In this document: piece after piece, positions 46,580 to 55,382 of the stretch
Layout of the letters: the number at the start of each line of letters is the position of its first letter
Position numbering within the stretch: the stretch's first letter is position 1
From: Verrucomicrobiales bacterium
GTDB taxonomy: Bacteria; Verrucomicrobiota; Verrucomicrobiia; Verrucomicrobiales; V1-33
Assembly (NCBI GenBank): GCA_028293125.1
Contig: JAQGPJ010000049.1
Coordinates: 62,001 to 126,000, forward strand
Reading direction: 5' to 3'
Length of the DNA: 64,000 nucleotides
Position numbers and translations under genes: made by a program
The notes under the pieces: model-generated
The model's input: only the letters and a program-made list of their open reading frames with translations
Database searches by the model: none
Told to the model about the DNA's origin: nothing

Positions 46580-47545
46580 TCAAAAGCCCAGCAGCTCGCG
46601 CAGAGCCTCCGCGATGGTGGCGGCGGTGGGACGATGCGCGGCCCAGAGGTTGGGGTGGTAGGGGATGGGTGTGTCGCGGGCGTTCAGACGTTTGGGCGGG
46701 GCGTCCAGCAGGTGGAAGCCCTCGGCCACCACGCGGCTGACCACCTCGGCGGTGACTCCCCCCCAGGGAAAGGCCTCGCCGACGGCCAGCAGGCGCCCGG
46801 TGCGGGCCACGGAGGCCAGGATGGTGTCCGTGTCCATGGGTTTGATGCTGCGGAGGTCCACGACCTCGATCTCGTAGCCCAGTTTCGCCAATTCATCGGC
46901 GGCGCGCAGGGACTCGTGAAGCATGGCGCTGTAGGTCACCACGGAGGCGTGCTTGCCGTGGCGCACGATGCGGGCCTTGCCGATGGGCAGGCGCTCGTCG
47001 GGCAGCTCGTCGGCCTTGAGGTGGTAGTAGAGGAACTTGTGCTCGCAGAAAATGACCGGGTCATTCAGCGTGATTGCCTCCAGCAGCATCCAGTAGGCAT
47101 CCCCGACCGTGGCCGGCGTGAGCACGATCAGGCCGGGGTAGTGGGCATAAAGGCTCTCCATGCTCTGGCTGTGGAAGGGTCCGCTGCCGGCAGTGCCGCC
47201 GCTGGGCAGGCGCACCACCAGAGGGCAGGGAATGCCCGTGCGCCAGTAGTGCGTGGCCGCCTGGTTGACGATCTGGTTGAAGGCGATGGAGGAGAAGTCC
47301 GCGAACTGCATCTCCACGATGGGTCTCATGCCCTCGATGGCCGCGCCGACCGCCAGACCCATCATGGCATCCTCGCTGATGGGGCTGTCGAGCACCCGTC
47401 CCGGGAATTCGCGGGCCAGGTTTTTCGTGGCTTTGAAGGCCCCGCCGAAGCGGGCGATGTCCTGTCCGTAAATGAAGACATTCGGGTCTTCGCGCAGGGC
47501 CCGTGCCTGGGCTTCACGGATGGCTTCCAGGTAGGTGATGCTCAC
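46580..47545 (-). CDS. 2-oxoacid dehydrogenase E1 component, beta subunit
   Basis: A 321-residue transketolase-like subunit. Features include YLEAIREAQARALRED, an ARFGGAFKAT segment, the EMQFADF region and RLPSGGTAGSGPFHSQS, as in pyruvate, 2-oxoisovalerate and acetoin dehydrogenases. It forms an alpha2-beta2 thiamine-diphosphate enzyme with the preceding gene. It starts with GTG at 47545, whose bases overlap the stop of the alpha subunit (GTGA), a sign of tight translational coupling. E2 and E3 are not in the window, so the substrate (pyruvate or branched-chain 2-oxoacids) is open. Confidence 0.93.
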   Translation of the reverse strand: MSITYLEAIREAQARALREDPNVFIYGQDIARFGGAFKATKNLAREFPGRVLDSPISEDAMMGLAVGAAIEGMRPIVEMQFADFSSIAFNQIVNQAATHYWRTGIPCPLVVRLPSGGTAGSGPFHSQSMESLYAHYPGLIVLTPATVGDAYWMLLEAITLNDPVIFCEHKFLYYHLKADELPDERLPIGKARIVRHGKHASVVTYSAMLHESLRAADELAKLGYEIEVVDLRSIKPMDTDTILASVARTGRLLAVGEAFPWGGVTAEVVSRVVAEGFHLLDAPPKRLNARDTPIPYHPNLWAAHRPTAATIAEALRELLGF

Positions 47546-48609
47546 GCGCGCTTGGAGTCGGTGTGGAATGGGGAATTGGTCATGGTCTCCATCAGCCAGG
47601 TGGAGGAGATCGGCTGCCAGGATTCCTGAGCGGGATCGGGAAGGGGATCGCGCTGTGCCTGGGCGACAGCCTGCTGGACGGCTTCGGAGGCCTCGGCCTC
47701 CATCATCTCCAACTCGCTGAGGGTGGCCCAGTTCTTATTCAGCATCCGCTGCCGGGCCAGCTTCAGGCAGTCACGGCCCAGGTCCGTGGCTTTCAGCTCG
47801 TCCGGGATGTAGGATCCGTCATCGTGCGCGCCGTGGCCGCACAGGCGCAGGAGATTGCCCACCACCATCTGCGGGCCGTGGCCGGCGCGGGCGCGGCTGA
47901 CAGCCTTGGTGAAAACCTCCAGGCAGGCCTCCAGATCCGTGCCGTCCACCACATAGCCCTCCACCCCATAGCCGGCGGCGCGGTCCACCAGATCGCGGCA
48001 GCCATACTGCCGGTCCGTGGGCGTGGAGTAGGCGAACTGGTTGTTGGCCACCGCGATGACCAGTGGCAGGCGCTCCACGGAGGCCATGTTCATGGCTTCG
48101 TGAAAAGCTCCCGTGGACGTGCCACCGTCGCCGATGCAGGTGGCGCCCACCGTGCCGGACTGGCCTTGGAACTGACGGGCCTTGAGCATGCCGCAGACCA
48201 CGGCGATCATGGCCCCCAGATGCGAAATCATGGCCGGCATGCCCTTGGAAGGGCGGCCCCGATGAATGTTGCCGTCGCGCCCCCGCATGGGGCCCAGCGC
48301 ACTGCCGAGGTAGGTGCGGGCGGTGTCGATCATGGGCTCACCGAAGGCCATGCGCCCGGCTTGGTCGCGGATGAGCGGGGCGAAAATATCACGTCCCTTC
48401 TCCAGACACAGCGCCATGGAGGCGCTGAACGCCTCCTGCCCGCGCCCGAGGTACACACCGCCGACGATTTTCCCGGCGTGGTAAAGAGCGGCGATTTTCT
48501 CCTCGAGCGTGCGCGCCAGAAGCATCCAGTGGAACCCCTCCTGAAAGAGGGAGGCATGGGAATCCACTACGGGACGGGGGGATACGGCCGTGGAAACGAC
48601 AGAGGTCAT
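47542..48609 (-). CDS. 2-oxoacid dehydrogenase E1 component, alpha subunit
   Basis: A 355-residue thiamine-diphosphate subunit. The cofactor motif runs from GDGGTSTG to VANNQFA with normal spacing. GGVYLGRGQEAF and HRGRPSKGMPAMISHLG line the active site and phosphorylation-loop region. The C-terminal thirty residues are Gln/Ser/Pro-rich. It decarboxylates a 2-oxoacid and passes the acyl group to E2 lipoate in the cytoplasm. First gene of a pair with the beta subunit; its promoter should lie in the 365 bases upstream. Confidence 0.93.
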   Translation of the reverse strand: MTSVVSTAVSPRPVVDSHASLFQEGFHWMLLARTLEEKIAALYHAGKIVGGVYLGRGQEAFSASMALCLEKGRDIFAPLIRDQAGRMAFGEPMIDTARTYLGSALGPMRGRDGNIHRGRPSKGMPAMISHLGAMIAVVCGMLKARQFQGQSGTVGATCIGDGGTSTGAFHEAMNMASVERLPLVIAVANNQFAYSTPTDRQYGCRDLVDRAAGYGVEGYVVDGTDLEACLEVFTKAVSRARAGHGPQMVVGNLLRLCGHGAHDDGSYIPDELKATDLGRDCLKLARQRMLNKNWATLSELEMMEAEASEAVQQAVAQAQRDPLPDPAQESWQPISSTWLMETMTNSPFHTDSKRA

Positions 48610-48880
48610 GGGTGGAGGGGAAGGCCGGGTTTCGGAGACCGCGGCATCGTTTCAGGATAAGAACCCCCGCCGCCGGGAAGGGCAACCTCAAACTTGCCAC
48701 TCTCAGCCAGGATGAGAGGGGGGGAGCCCCTTTTTGAGCCTGCTTTTTTGTTCTGAGCCTTTCTGTCAGGAAAATTCAATCCGGAAGCCAAGGCTCATGC
48801 CTGCCTGCGGGAAACAAGCCGTTCACTGCCGGTGAACCCGTTTGCAAGGTTCCGAGAAGTTAGGAAACGGCGCGGTATTC

Positions 48881-48924
48881 AACCAAACAAAAACCGGCTG
48901 CCAGGGAAGCCCCGGCAGCCGGTT
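48881..48924 (-). terminator. Intrinsic terminator of tpiA
   Basis: On the minus strand AACCGGCTGCC (48924-48914) pairs perfectly with GGCAGCCGGTT (48902-48892), followed by TTTTTG TTTGG. It lies about 50 bases after the tpiA stop and has all features of a rho-independent terminator. Confidence 0.92.
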
Positions 48925-48930
48925 GGGAAT

Positions 48931-48950
48931 TGAACTGAACTGAACTGAAC
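48931..48950. repeat. Pentanucleotide repeat (TGAAC)x4
   Basis: Four exact TGAAC copies lie between the tpiA stop and its terminator, so they would be transcribed in the 3' untranslated part. Confidence 0.95.
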
Positions 48951-48974
48951 CAGAGCGGGCCAGCTCCCGGCCGA

Positions 48975-49781
48975 TCAGTTGCCCGCCGGCAGGATGGGGG
49001 CAGAGAGCTTTACGGTGTTGGCCTCGGCGGCGGCGCGGACGATTTCCCAGAAGCTGCCGCTTTCGAGGCTGGCTCCGCCGACCAGCGCGCCGTCAACATC
49101 CGGCTGGGCCATAAGCTCGCCCATGTTGCCGGGCTTGACACTGCCGCCGTACTGAATGCGCACGCGGCGGGCGGTTTCGGGATCGTAAAGGCCGGTGATA
49201 ATCCGACGGACGAGGGCGTGGGCCTCCTGCGCCTGGGCGGCGGTGGCGGTGCGGCCGGTGCCGATGGCCCAGACGGGCTCATAGGCGATGACGGTGCCCA
49301 CCATCTGGTCGGCGGTGACGCTGGCCAGGCTGCCGGTGAGCTGCGTGGTCAGCACCTCCTCCAGTTTGCCGGCGTCCCTCTCCTCCAAGGTCTCACCCAC
49401 ACAGAGGATGGGCTTGAGGTGGTAATGATGGGCGGCCAGGACCTTTTTGTTGATCAGGGCATCGGTTTCGCCAAAAATGCTGCGGCGCTCGCTGTGGCCG
49501 AGAATGACGTAGCTGACGTGCATGGTGCGCAGCATCAGCGGGCTGATCTCGCCGGTGTAGGCTCCGGAGGGCTCGAAGTGCATGTTCTGCGCGGACACGC
49601 GGACGTGGTCGCGGTTGGTGATCATGGCCAGCGCGGCGCTGAGACTGATAAAGGGTGGGGCGATGACAATATCCACACTTTCTCCGGACTGGGCCAGAAC
49701 GAGGAAATCCCGCAGAAAATCCTCCGTCTCCGGGGGGGTCTTGTGCATTTTCCAGTTCGCGGCAATAATGGGCTTACGCAT
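48975..49781 (-). CDS. tpiA: Triosephosphate isomerase
   Basis: A 268-residue glycolytic enzyme interconverting dihydroxyacetone phosphate and glyceraldehyde 3-phosphate. Seen: substrate-binding NWKMHK (Lys11), catalytic histidine in GHSERR, catalytic glutamate in AYEPVWAIGTG, phosphate loop YGGSVKPGN and GALVGGASL. The family start MRKPIIAANWK fixes the start at 49781; a 57-base open extension upstream is not conserved. Monocistronic with a strong terminator after it. Confidence 0.97.
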   Translation of the reverse strand: MRKPIIAANWKMHKTPPETEDFLRDFLVLAQSGESVDIVIAPPFISLSAALAMITNRDHVRVSAQNMHFEPSGAYTGEISPLMLRTMHVSYVILGHSERRSIFGETDALINKKVLAAHHYHLKPILCVGETLEERDAGKLEEVLTTQLTGSLASVTADQMVGTVIAYEPVWAIGTGRTATAAQAQEAHALVRRIITGLYDPETARRVRIQYGGSVKPGNMGELMAQPDVDGALVGGASLESGSFWEIVRAAAEANTVKLSAPILPAGN

Positions 49782-49862
49782 GGTTGGATGAAAATCTGTT
49801 CTCAGGGCACCCATGCCGGGAAGGAAAGAAATGTCCATCGGAGAATACGCAACAGCGGCTGG

Positions 49863-52800
49863 TCAGGCCTCCGGCGGGCGGCTGCGGAAGGTGCGCAGAT
49901 CGAAGGCGCGGAGGATGACGGCACCGGGCAGCACCGAACCGGCCTTCGGCAGCGGGGTTTCCAGCAGGTCGGTTTCCTGAAATTGCAGACCGGGCAGGGT
50001 GGTGCTCAGGCGGGCGGTGACGGAGCCGCCGTCGTCCTCGTGAATCCGCATTACCACCCCTTGGCCGTCCTCGGCCCGCTTGAAGGCGTCCACCCGCACG
50101 CTGGGATGGTCAAAGGACAGCCAGGACCGGGCCGCCGGGCCGGAAACAGCCCCGGGCACCGCCAGCAGCGGCACATTCAGCGCCATGGCCTCCGCCGCCA
50201 CGCCGCCGGACTGGGGAGTGCCCGCATGAGGGAACAGGCTGAAAATGCGGGAATGCACGCCGCGGTCCGCGTCCGGATCGGGAGCGCTGCCGGCCTTCAG
50301 CAGGGTCAGGCGCACGCGGGAGTGCTCCACATCGCAGCCGAAGATGCCATTGTTCAGCAATGCCACGCCGTAGCCGCTCTCATTCAGGGAGATCCACTGC
50401 TGCACCGGGATTTCGAACCGCGCCGCATCCCAGCTGGTGTTGCGGTGGACCGCGCGGCTCACATGGCCGTTCTGGATTTCGCAAATGGCGTGGTCCGTGC
50501 GCACCTGCAGGGGGAAGGAGACCTTCAGCACGCGGTGCCGCTCCCGCCAGTCCACGGTGGTTTCGAAATCCACACGCCGGCCGCCCGCCCGCAGCACCAG
50601 CCGCTGGGTGACCTTCGACGCGCCGAAGCTCCTGACAATCTCCAGCGCGGCCAGCAGCGGCCCGCTTTCCAGAACCCTGATCTCCGCTCCGCGCCCCACG
50701 ACCTCAAAGTCCTCCATCGCGGAGGCCTCGATGTCCCAGGCGTTCCAGCGGTTGGGGTAATCCCGCAGCAGGTGCAGTTCATTGCCGGGACCTGACAACA
50801 CCTCGCGCCCGCCGGCTTCAAGGTCGCGCACGGACGTCAGCGTGCCGTCGGTGGCGAGCTCCACGCGCAGCAGATCATTGGCCAGGATCCAGCCAGCGGC
50901 GTTTTCGGTGAGGGTGACCTCTCCGGCTGCGGAGGGAGCGGCACCGGTCTCAACCACGGCATAGCCGCAGGAGGGCACCGTCACCTGCCGATGGCCGCCG
51001 TCCGGCAGGATGATGACCTCCGTGCGGTCCTGGGCGAGGGTGTTGAAGACCGTCCAGTGGCCGGACTTCTCCTCCGGTTGGCTGCCCGCGCCGGACTGTC
51101 CGTGGCCTCCACCAGCCACCAGCCGCTCCAGGGCGGCTCCACGCACCGCCAGGGCGATGCGCTCAACGACTTCATAATCCCGCCGGCTGTCCTGATACAC
51201 CCGCCCGATGGATGAGCCGGGCAGGATGTCGTGGAACTGGTTCAGCAGCACCAGCTTCCAGGCGCGGTCCAAGGCTTTGGCGGTGATGGATCCCTCCTTG
51301 GCCGGGCCGTGGGCGTCCACATCCCAGACGGTCCGCTCCGGGGCGGGATCGGAGGTCAGCAGATCATCGCCGGGCGCGAGAAGGCCAGTGACGGCATCAA
51401 GGAGTTCCGCGTCGCGCAGCAGCAGCTCGCAGCGGCGATTCATGAATTTGTTGTGCGCCTGACTGGTGTAGGTGCCGCGGTGCAGTTCCAGATACAGCTC
51501 GCCGCTCCAGACCGGGGCGTCCTCAATATCCTTTTCGGCGGCGTCGAAGAACCCGGCGACCGTGCCCATCTCCACGACGGGCAGACCTTCGAAGTTTTGA
51601 CAGCGGCGGATGCGCTCGATCATCTCCATGGTCGGGCCGCCCCCGCCGTCGCCGTAGCCGAAGGGCATCAGCGAGCGGGAGGCCCGGTCCTTCTGGGCGA
51701 ACTGCCGCTCCGCCCGCAGCAGCTCTTTGGCACTGACCCGCGCGTTGTAGGTGTCCACCGGCGGGAAGTGGCTGAAGATGCGGGTGCCGTCGATGCCCTC
51801 CCAGAAAAAGGTGTGGTGGGGAAAGCGGTTGGTGTCGTTCCACGAAATTTTCTGGGTCAGAAACCGGTCCACGCCCGCCTTCCGCAGGATTTGCGGCAGG
51901 GCGGCGGAATAACCGAACACATCCGGCAGCCAGAGGTCGCGGGTGGTCACGCCGAACTCCCGCTGAAAAAAATCCATTCCGTGCACCAGCTGGCGTACGA
52001 GGGATTCGCCGGACGGGACATTGCAGTCCGGCTCCACCCACATGCTGCCGTTGACCTCCCACTGACCGCGGGCCACGGCGCGGCGGACGCCTTCAAAGAT
52101 GTGAGGATAGTGCTCTTTCATCCACAGATACTGCACTGGCTGCGAGGCGCTGAAGCGGTAGTCCGGATACAGATCCATGTAGGCCAGGGCGGTGGAGAAG
52201 GTGCGCGCGCACTTGCGGATGGTCTCACGCAGCGGCCAGCACCAGGCGGTGTCGATATGGGCGTGACCGGTGGCGGTGATGCGGTGCACGGTGTCGCCGT
52301 TGCGGCAGGCCAGCAGGGGGGCCAGCCGGGCGCGGGCGGCGGGAATCCAGTCCCGGCTGCCGGCCTCCATCAGGCGGCAGGCCTGATCCAGCCCCCGCTC
52401 CAGCCGGGCGCGGCGGGCGCTGTCGGCGGGCAGTTCCAGCATGGTCTCGCGGCAGACGCGGAAGTCCATCAGAAAGGCGAAAACCTCCGCATCCGCCAAG
52501 GCCAGCCGGGCCTCGCGGAGGCGGAACAGGCGCTCATCGGGATCGCGCCGCACGCCGCTGTCCCAGTGCCACTCGGCGGCGGGGTTGGCCGAGGCCTCGA
52601 TATAAAAATCCACCGGCTCCCCGCCCACGGCGGGATTAGCCAGGGGGACCGCTGTGCGCCGGCGGCTGACCGCGATTACTGGTTTTCCCGCCATCCAGAC
52701 CTGTCCCTCGCGGCCGAATCCCTCCTCATCCTCAAAGCTCAGGTCCACCAGGGCCACCACTTCCTTCCCCGCCCACTCCGCCGGGATTTGACCCTGAAAC

Positions 52801-53012
52801 CGGAACCACGCCGTGCCCCACTCCCGGCCCCAGGCGGCCCCCTCCTCCACCGGCTCAAACGTCTGGGCCACCGCCTCCCCATGCGTCACCGGCTCTCCCG
52901 GCGCCTCCCAGCGGCTGACCGCCAGCGGGCGGCGCTCCGGATGCAGCAGGGGCAGAATAAAGCGGGCTTCGGCGAACTCGATGCGTTGTTCGATTTTGGA
53001 TCTGGTTTCCAT
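49863..53012 (-). CDS. GH38 alpha-mannosidase
   Basis: A 1049-residue glycoside hydrolase. A beta-rich N-terminal part (1-235) with a galactose-binding-like fold leads to the catalytic domain (about 240-520): zinc site HAHIDTAW near residue 248, and nucleophile Asp364 in LPDVFGYS. A helical domain (about 530-660, with NQFHDILPGSS) and a large beta-sandwich C-terminal half follow. No signal peptide is visible when started at 53012, so it is probably cytoplasmic and cleaves alpha-mannosides taken into the cell. The open frame extends to 53156, but the added part is Arg/Pro-rich and unlike the family. Confidence 0.93.
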   Translation of the reverse strand: METRSKIEQRIEFAEARFILPLLHPERRPLAVSRWEAPGEPVTHGEAVAQTFEPVEEGAAWGREWGTAWFRFQGQIPAEWAGKEVVALVDLSFEDEEGFGREGQVWMAGKPVIAVSRRRTAVPLANPAVGGEPVDFYIEASANPAAEWHWDSGVRRDPDERLFRLREARLALADAEVFAFLMDFRVCRETMLELPADSARRARLERGLDQACRLMEAGSRDWIPAARARLAPLLACRNGDTVHRITATGHAHIDTAWCWPLRETIRKCARTFSTALAYMDLYPDYRFSASQPVQYLWMKEHYPHIFEGVRRAVARGQWEVNGSMWVEPDCNVPSGESLVRQLVHGMDFFQREFGVTTRDLWLPDVFGYSAALPQILRKAGVDRFLTQKISWNDTNRFPHHTFFWEGIDGTRIFSHFPPVDTYNARVSAKELLRAERQFAQKDRASRSLMPFGYGDGGGGPTMEMIERIRRCQNFEGLPVVEMGTVAGFFDAAEKDIEDAPVWSGELYLELHRGTYTSQAHNKFMNRRCELLLRDAELLDAVTGLLAPGDDLLTSDPAPERTVWDVDAHGPAKEGSITAKALDRAWKLVLLNQFHDILPGSSIGRVYQDSRRDYEVVERIALAVRGAALERLVAGGGHGQSGAGSQPEEKSGHWTVFNTLAQDRTEVIILPDGGHRQVTVPSCGYAVVETGAAPSAAGEVTLTENAAGWILANDLLRVELATDGTLTSVRDLEAGGREVLSGPGNELHLLRDYPNRWNAWDIEASAMEDFEVVGRGAEIRVLESGPLLAALEIVRSFGASKVTQRLVLRAGGRRVDFETTVDWRERHRVLKVSFPLQVRTDHAICEIQNGHVSRAVHRNTSWDAARFEIPVQQWISLNESGYGVALLNNGIFGCDVEHSRVRLTLLKAGSAPDPDADRGVHSRIFSLFPHAGTPQSGGVAAEAMALNVPLLAVPGAVSGPAARSWLSFDHPSVRVDAFKRAEDGQGVVMRIHEDDGGSVTARLSTTLPGLQFQETDLLETPLPKAGSVLPGAVILRAFDLRTFRSRPPEA

Positions 53013-53193
53013 GAAGGGCGGACGGGCAGGGTTTGGGCGGAACCGGCGCCGGCGCGGGCACGGAATTCCATACCGTTTTCCTCTGCCCTGGGCCGCCGGG
53101 GAACACAACGGTTTCCACAGCGGCCCAAGGTGTGAAGGCTCCCTCCGCAGGCTCATGCCGGCTTCATTTGCGGACGCGCCTCACCCTGACCGG

Positions 53194-53215
53194 AAAAAGC
53201 TTCAGGCCATGCCTG
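53194..53215 (-). terminator. Likely intrinsic terminator of leuA
   Basis: On the minus strand CAGGC (53215-53211) pairs with GCCTG (53207-53203) around ATG, followed by AAGC and TTTTT (53198-53194). The stem is short, so strength is uncertain. Confidence 0.5.
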
Positions 53216-53232
53216 GTTGGGCCGTGACAGGA

Positions 53233-54900
53233 TCAGCCCAGCCTGTTCAGCGCACTGAGCACCGCTTTGACAGGGGCAAGCTCGATATTGGTGTCCACTC
53301 CGGCACCCCAGCGCTTTTGACCGTTGGCGGATTTGATCTGCACATAGGCGATGGCGCTGGCCGCGGCGCCGGCGCCCAGGGCGTGCTGTTTGAAGTCGAT
53401 CACCTCAAACGGCGGGGCCTCGGTCTGGCCGAGGGCGGCGGCGAAGGCGGCGATGGGGCCGTTGCCCCGGCCCGTGATGCGGAGTTCCGCGCCGCCCAGC
53501 AGCACCGAGGCCCGGCATTCGAAGACGCCGTCCACGCCGTCGGCATGGAAGTGCTTCAGCTCCCATGGCAGCCGGCGGTCCACATATTCGTGCCAGAACA
53601 TGTCCTTCAGCTCCGTACCGCTCACCTCGCGGCCCAGGCGGTCCACAGCGTCATTGGCGAGGGGGCCGAACTCCCGCTGGAGGTCCTTGGGCAGATCGAT
53701 GCCGAACTCGCTTTCCAGCATCCAGGCCACGCCACCTTTGCCGCTCTGGCTGTTCACCCGGATGACCTCGCGGTATTCCCGGCCCAGATCCGAGGGGTCG
53801 ATGGTCAGGTAGGGCACATCCCAGTGCTCCGGCGCGGTGCCGGCGGCGCGTTCGGCCAGGCCCTTTTTGATGGCGTCCTGATGGCTCCCGCTGAAGGCGG
53901 TGAACACCAGTTCGCCGGCGTAGGGCTGGCGCGGAGGCACGGTCATGCCGGTGGTGCGGTGGTACATCTCCGCCAGGTGGTTGATGTTGGAAAAATCCAG
54001 CTGGGGGGAAATGCCGTGCATGTAGCAGTTCATGGCCACCGTCACGATGTCCAGATTCCCCGTGCGCTCGCCATTGCCGAAGAGCGTGCCCTCCACGCGG
54101 TCGGCTCCCGCCAGCAGGCCCAGTTCCGTGGCCGCGACCCCGGTGCCGCGGTCGTTGTGGGTGTGCAGGGAGACGACCAGGCTTTCCCGGTTTTTGATAT
54201 TCCGGCACATCCACTCGATCTGGTCGGCGTGGACATTGGGCATGGCCACCTCCACCGTGTCCGGCAGATTCAGGATCATTTTCCGCTCCGGCGTGGGCTG
54301 CCAGACATCCATGACGGCCTCGCTGATCTCTTTGGCGAACTCCAGTTCGGTGGCGCTGAAGCTCTCCGGTGAATACTGGAGCATGACCTCCGTGCCGGTG
54401 TCCTCCAGCCGGGACAGGCGGTCCTTGATCATTTGAGCTCCCTGCCGGGCGATGCCGATAATCTCCTCCTTCGATTTCCCGAAGACCACGCGGCGCTGAG
54501 CGGGCGAGGTGCTGTTATAGAGATGGATGATCACACGCCGCGCGCCCATCAGGCTTTCGATGGTGCGTTCGATCAGGTCCTCGCGCGCCTGCACCAGCAC
54601 TTGGATGGTCACATCCTCCGGGATGCGCTTCTCCTCGATGAGGCGGCGGTTGAAGGCGAACTCGGTGTTGGAGGCGGAGGGGAAACCGACCTCGATCTCC
54701 TTGAAGCCGCATTTCACCAGGGCGTCGAACATCTCCAGCTTCTGCGAGACATTCATGGGCACCGCCAGAGCCTGGTTGCCGTCGCGCAGGTCCACGGAGC
54801 ACCAGATAGGGGCCTGGGTCAGGGTGCGGCCCGGCCAGTGGCGGTCCGGCAGGTCGATGACGGGGAAGGCGCGGTATTTTTGAAAGGGTTCAGCGATCAT
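53233..54900 (-). CDS. leuA: 2-Isopropylmalate synthase
   Basis: A 555-residue enzyme that condenses acetyl-CoA with 2-oxoisovalerate, the first step of leucine synthesis. Seen: SVDLRDGNQAL with catalytic Arg/Asp, metal-binding HTHNDRGTG, NGERTGNLD, a linker, and a complete C-terminal regulatory domain (about 440-555, with GNGPIAAF) that normally binds leucine for feedback control. The length and the opening 'QKYRAFPVIDLPDRHWP' match the longer LeuA2 type. The other leu genes are not nearby. It appears to be controlled by a leader region directly upstream. Confidence 0.95.
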   Translation of the reverse strand: MIAEPFQKYRAFPVIDLPDRHWPGRTLTQAPIWCSVDLRDGNQALAVPMNVSQKLEMFDALVKCGFKEIEVGFPSASNTEFAFNRRLIEEKRIPEDVTIQVLVQAREDLIERTIESLMGARRVIIHLYNSTSPAQRRVVFGKSKEEIIGIARQGAQMIKDRLSRLEDTGTEVMLQYSPESFSATELEFAKEISEAVMDVWQPTPERKMILNLPDTVEVAMPNVHADQIEWMCRNIKNRESLVVSLHTHNDRGTGVAATELGLLAGADRVEGTLFGNGERTGNLDIVTVAMNCYMHGISPQLDFSNINHLAEMYHRTTGMTVPPRQPYAGELVFTAFSGSHQDAIKKGLAERAAGTAPEHWDVPYLTIDPSDLGREYREVIRVNSQSGKGGVAWMLESEFGIDLPKDLQREFGPLANDAVDRLGREVSGTELKDMFWHEYVDRRLPWELKHFHADGVDGVFECRASVLLGGAELRITGRGNGPIAAFAAALGQTEAPPFEVIDFKQHALGAGAAASAIAYVQIKSANGQKRWGAGVDTNIELAPVKAVLSALNRLG

Positions 54901-54941
54901 GAAACGGAAATGGGCAAACGAATAAAAAGAAAGGGAGGTGG

Positions 54942-55049
54942 AAAAACGAAAAGCCGCACCGCCGGATGCGCCTCTCTTTGGGAAAATCCTTCCCGCGCTC
55001 CAGCCGGCTCAGATATGAAAGCAAAGCTCCGCCGCATCACAGCGGAGCT
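54942..55049 (-). promoter_or_regulatory. Candidate leucine attenuator upstream of leuA
   Basis: On the minus strand three pairings can compete. (1) AGCTCCGC (55049-55042) with GCGGAGCT (55032-55025). (2) CGCATC (54970-54965) with GGTGCG (54960-54955), followed by GCTTTTCGTTTTT, a terminator form. (3) GATGCG (55038-55033), lying in the loop of pairing 1, with the same CGCATC, which would prevent the terminator. Pairing 1 overlaps codons 12-20 of a leucine-rich leader frame, so a ribosome stalled at leucine codons would cover its first arm. The layout is that of classical attenuation; it is inferred from pairing only. Confidence 0.6.
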
Positions 55050-55083
55050 GGCTAAGTCGCAGCAGGGGGAGGATCGGTTTCAT
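55009..55083 (-). CDS. Candidate leu leader peptide (24 residues)
   Basis: An ATG at 55083 opens a 24-codon frame ending in TGA at 55009. Six residues are leucine (5, 7, 8, 10, 13, 20), five of them within ILPLLRLSQL. It ends 108 bases before leuA and overlaps the first hairpin of the proposed attenuator. There is no convincing Shine-Dalgarno site, and the same frame is open upstream to 55197, so a chance frame cannot be excluded. If real, its translation would sense charged leucine tRNA. Confidence 0.5.
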   Translation of the reverse strand: MKPILPLLRLSQLRCDAAELCFHI

Positions 55084-55382
55084 GTCAGTCTCGGAGCCGA
55101 ACCAATGCACGGCCCGTGAAGGATGCAAGCGGTTGGTGGCGCAGCCATTCAGTCTGCTGGCCGCGCCCGAAGCAGCAGATTCAATAGTCGGATTCACAGA
55201 AGGATTGCGCTGCGGTTGTATGGTGTTTCACAGGCCCGGTCCTCACTGCGGCTGGCGCATGCCGTCAAAGCAGTCCAAAAAGTCCGTAAATTGGTTATAT
55301 TTCACTTTGCCTATCCTCGGCAGGCTTGGGATCAACAATTCCACTTTACCCAGCCGGGCCCGCGCCGCATTGATTGGCGGCG
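55084..55382. other. Intergenic region between the leu leader and the M48 peptidase
   Basis: 299 bases without a gene. It must hold the leuA promoter (minus strand) and the promoter of the M48 gene (plus strand). It is less GC-rich around 55280-55335. I could not name a reliable -35/-10 pair for either direction. Confidence 0.4.

Larger units (their letters stand above)
48610..48974. other. Intergenic region between E1 alpha and tpiA
   Basis: 365 bases with no gene. Contents: a 6-bp inverted repeat CTCTCA (48700-48705) with TGAGAG (48713-48718), 91 bases before E1 alpha, which could be an operator; three copies of TGAGCC (48735, 48754, and inverted at 48792); the tpiA terminator; and a pentamer repeat. 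No clear -35/-10 pair was identified. Confidence 0.5.
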
